From the NCBI GenBank assembly GCA_013817465.1, contig JACDCP010000027.1, forward strand, positions 1 to 16,479: a DNA stretch of 16,479 nucleotides. Direction: 5' to 3'. Position numbers and translations under genes: made by a program. How positions within the stretch are numbered: the stretch's first letter is position 1; every line of letters begins with the position of its first letter. Shown here piece after piece: positions 14,406 to 16,479 of the stretch. The notes under the pieces were generated by a model. That model had not been told where the DNA came from. It searched no databases and saw nothing but the letters and a program-made list of their open reading frames with translations. Source of the DNA: Gammaproteobacteria bacterium. GTDB taxonomy: Bacteria; Pseudomonadota; Gammaproteobacteria; Steroidobacterales; JACDCP01.

Positions 14406-16479
14406 ATGCAATCCCTGCTTCACGAACTGAGAAGACGCAAGGTTTTCCGCGTGGCCGCGAGCTACGGCGTCATCGCGTGGCTCGTCGTGGAGATCAGCTC
14501 CGTCGTCCTGCCGACGTTCAACGCGCCGGTCTGGCCGCTGCAGGCGATCACGCTGCTGGCGATTCTCGGTTTCCCGCTGACGGTGGTGCTGGCCTGGGCA
14601 TTCGAATGGACGCCGGAGGGCATCAAGCGCGACCATGAGGTAGCAGGCGAGGTTCCTGTCCGGCCCGGCCGGCATGTCAACTTCGCGGTCATCGGCGTAC
14701 TCGCGACCGCCCTCGCCGCATCCCTCGCGCTACACTTCCTGGATTTTGGTACAGACGCTGGCCCCGAGGCGATGTCGGCCGCAAGGGGCAAGTCCATCGC
14801 GGTGCTGCCGTTTTCTGCGAGTAGCCTCCGTGCCGAGACGCCGTCGTTTCTGGCGGATGGCATCCATGACGACCTGTTGACCCTGCTCTCGCGCATCGAC
14901 TCCCTGAAGGTCATTTCACGCACCTCGGTCGGCGAGTATCGCGACACCGACAAGAACATTCGCACGATCGGCAAAGAGCTCGGCGTCGCCACGGTGCTCG
15001 AGGGAAACGTGCAGCAGGCCGGCGACAATGTGCGCATCAATGTGCAGCTCATCGACGCCGCAACGGATGCGCATCTCTGGGCGAAACAGTATGACCGCCA
15101 GCTCACGGCGTCGAACATTTTTGCCATTCAGAGCGAGATCGCCGGCCAGATCGCCAATGAGCTCGAGACCACTCTGTCGCCGGAGGAGCAGGCCCGGCTC
15201 GCGGACGCGCCCACCGAGAACCTTGCTGCCTACACCGAGTACACGGTGGGCAGGCAGGCCATGGAGTCGCGCACGAGCACCGGGCTCGCTCGTGCTGTCG
15301 AGCATTTCCAGAGGGCGATCGAGCTGGATCCGAATTACGCGCTCGCGCACGTCGCGCTGGCGGACTCCTGGAACCTGCTGAACGATTACGGCAATCTCGG
15401 CCTCGACGAAATGCTCGAGCTCGCGGTGCCCCAGGTCGCCGAGGCGATGAAGATCGACGAGCGCCTTGCCGGAGCTTTCACTTCGCTCGCCAACCTGCGC
15501 GCAAAGCAGGGTGACTTCGAGTGGGCCGACGCCGTCTACCAGCGCGCGCTCGAGCTCAATCCGAATTACACGACGACGTATCTCTGGTACGGAGGACTGC
15601 TGCGCGAGGAGCTCGGCCGGCCGGAGGAAGCCCTGGCGCTGCACGAGAAAGGCCTGGAGCTCGATCCGCGCTCGCCGTTGATGAAGGTGAATTATGCCCT
15701 GGACCTGATTGCGCTCGGCCGCTTCGACGAGGCACGCGCTGCGCTGGAGGAGGCCATCGAGCTCGATCCGCGACATCCGAGCCCTTATACCGTCATCGCG
15801 AATCTCAACCAGGTCTGGCTCGCTGAACCGGCCGAGGCGGTGAAATGGGCTAGGAAGGCGATTGAAATCGATCCCGACAGCCCGGTCGTGGCTGCTTTGC
15901 TTGCCTCGATCTATCTGGATATCGGTGACCTCGGCGCGGCGCGCCATTGGGTCGAGCGCGCGCTGTCGAACGGGCCCGAGAATGGCGCGGCGCGCTTCGC
16001 GCAAATGATGCTGCATATTTTTGAACGGGACGAAGCCGCGGCGGAGGAATCCGCGCGCTGGTTGTTGCAGCTCGATTCGCAGAAACCACTCGCGCTATGG
16101 GTGATGCGAAACGCGGATCTCGCGAACGATCGCGCGGCCGATGCGCGCCAGCGCTACGCGCAGGCGTATCCGCGCCTGTTCGCAGACGAGCCCGAAGTCG
16201 ACGCCATCAATCTTGCCGCGGCAATCGATGTGGCATTGGTATTGCAGCGAACAGGGGAGCGGGAACGTGCGCAGCGCCTGCTGCAGCAGGCGCTGCGGCA
16301 GGTCGAGGCGACGCCGGCTATACACATGTACGGCCCTGCCATTTACGACGCGCGTATCTATGCGCTGCAGGGCAGAACATCAGAATCGCTCGACGCCTTG
16401 CAGGCGGCATTTGCGGCGGGCTGGCGCTCCGACTGGTGGCTGGCGGAAATCGACCCCGCCTCCGCATCGCTGCATGACG
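14406..16479 (+). CDS. Membrane-anchored TolB-N/TPR protein, 3' end missing
   Basis: ATG 14406 starts M-Q-S-L-L-H-E-L-R-R-R-K-V-F-R-V-A-A-S-Y-G-V-I-A-W-L, the usual opening of this family; the frame stays open for 691 codons to the window end. Helices at about 15-35, 45-67 and 92-112 anchor it. Residues about 128-245 (K-S-I-A-V-L-P-F ... F-L-A-D-G-I-H-D-D-L-L-T-L-L-S ... V-L-E-G-N-V-Q-Q) are the TolB-N/FlgO-like domain commonly seen with adenylate-cyclase-type or winged-helix signalling proteins, but no cyclase domain is visible. From about 290 onward TPR helices repeat (A-I-E-L-D-P-N-Y-A, A-L-E-L-N-P-N-Y, G-L-E-L-D-P-R-S, A-I-E-L-D-P-R-H, A-I-E-I-D-P-D-S), a protein-binding scaffold. The 111-base gap to the divergent metallohydrolase holds no gene. 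Confidence 0.88.
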   Translation, partial: MQSLLHELRRRKVFRVAASYGVIAWLVVEISSVVLPTFNAPVWPLQAITLLAILGFPLTVVLAWAFEWTPEGIKRDHEVAGEVPVRPGRHVNFAVIGVLATALAASLALHFLDFGTDAGPEAMSAARGKSIAVLPFSASSLRAETPSFLADGIHDDLLTLLSRIDSLKVISRTSVGEYRDTDKNIRTIGKELGVATVLEGNVQQAGDNVRINVQLIDAATDAHLWAKQYDRQLTASNIFAIQSEIAGQIANELETTLSPEEQARLADAPTENLAAYTEYTVGRQAMESRTSTGLARAVEHFQRAIELDPNYALAHVALADSWNLLNDYGNLGLDEMLELAVPQVAEAMKIDERLAGAFTSLANLRAKQGDFEWADAVYQRALELNPNYTTTYLWYGGLLREELGRPEEALALHEKGLELDPRSPLMKVNYALDLIALGRFDEARAALEEAIELDPRHPSPYTVIANLNQVWLAEPAEAVKWARKAIEIDPDSPVVAALLASIYLDIGDLGAARHWVERALSNGPENGAARFAQMMLHIFERDEAAAEESARWLLQLDSQKPLALWVMRNADLANDRAADARQRYAQAYPRLFADEPEVDAINLAAAIDVALVLQRTGERERAQRLLQQALRQVEATPAIHMYGPAIYDARIYALQGRTSESLDALQAAFAAGWRSDWWLAEIDPASASLHD

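Noticed and set aside
14916..16016. 366-codon open frame on the minus strand
   Set aside because: It is antisense to the TPR gene, whose plus-strand frame shows regular TPR repeats; GC-rich codon bias opens the opposite frame.
1..16479. CRISPR array, tRNA or rRNA
   Set aside because: No regularly spaced short repeats and no cloverleaf or rRNA motifs were seen.

Overview
The window is GC-rich bacterial DNA with short intergenic gaps. Gene content fits a free-living gammaproteobacterium: an MscS-type channel, Cys-lipoproteins, an outer-membrane barrel, an SLC13 permease with RCK_C domains, and a membrane-anchored TolB-N/TPR protein of the kind that is abundant in Woeseia-like or Steroidobacter-like lineages. 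The lineage is inference from family content only.

Layout. 1-632: tail of an MscS-like channel gene, then a small lipoprotein overlapping it by one base. 803-1740: a four-helix membrane protein and a second reading frame that is probably its displaced C-terminal half. 1742-2646 (minus): a decayed calcium-binding (thrombospondin type 3) repeat protein with a frameshift and an in-frame stop. 2912-4061: a complete IS630-family insertion with terminal inverted repeats and TA duplication. 4103-7213: a block bounded by two paralogous genes of unknown function (4103-4495 and 6571-7050, both minus), each transcribed from the same kind of promoter (TTGAC[A/G], 17 bases, CATGAT). Between them lie a two-gene unit of small unknown proteins (minus), a small protein with a Myb/SANT-like C-terminus (plus) and a Frag1-like membrane protein (plus). 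7311-8357: an exported amidohydrolase, convergent with an SLC13 permease (8404-10176, minus) across a perfect 16-bp inverted repeat. 10367-11281 (minus): outer-membrane barrel protein, divergent from a lipoprotein (11417-11893). 11909-12490 (minus): a MazE/MazF toxin-antitoxin pair with a near-consensus promoter placed so that the transcript should be leaderless. 12522-12815 (minus): a remnant of an Eco57I/PglX-like restriction-modification protein. 12833-14295 (minus): an exported M20-family metallohydrolase with one frameshift and unusual metal-site residues. 14406 to the end (plus): the long TolB-N/TPR protein, which runs off the window.

What stands out. The best candidate for something undescribed is the paralogous gene pair at 4103 and 6571. 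Both encode a conserved CxxHxxC motif and keep a duplicated promoter with an untranslated leader, which differs in length and structure between copies. Several single-base frameshifts (near 1258, 2125 and 13375) together with the TSP3 and restriction remnants suggest either an actively decaying accessory region or residual indel errors in the assembly; raw reads would tell these apart.
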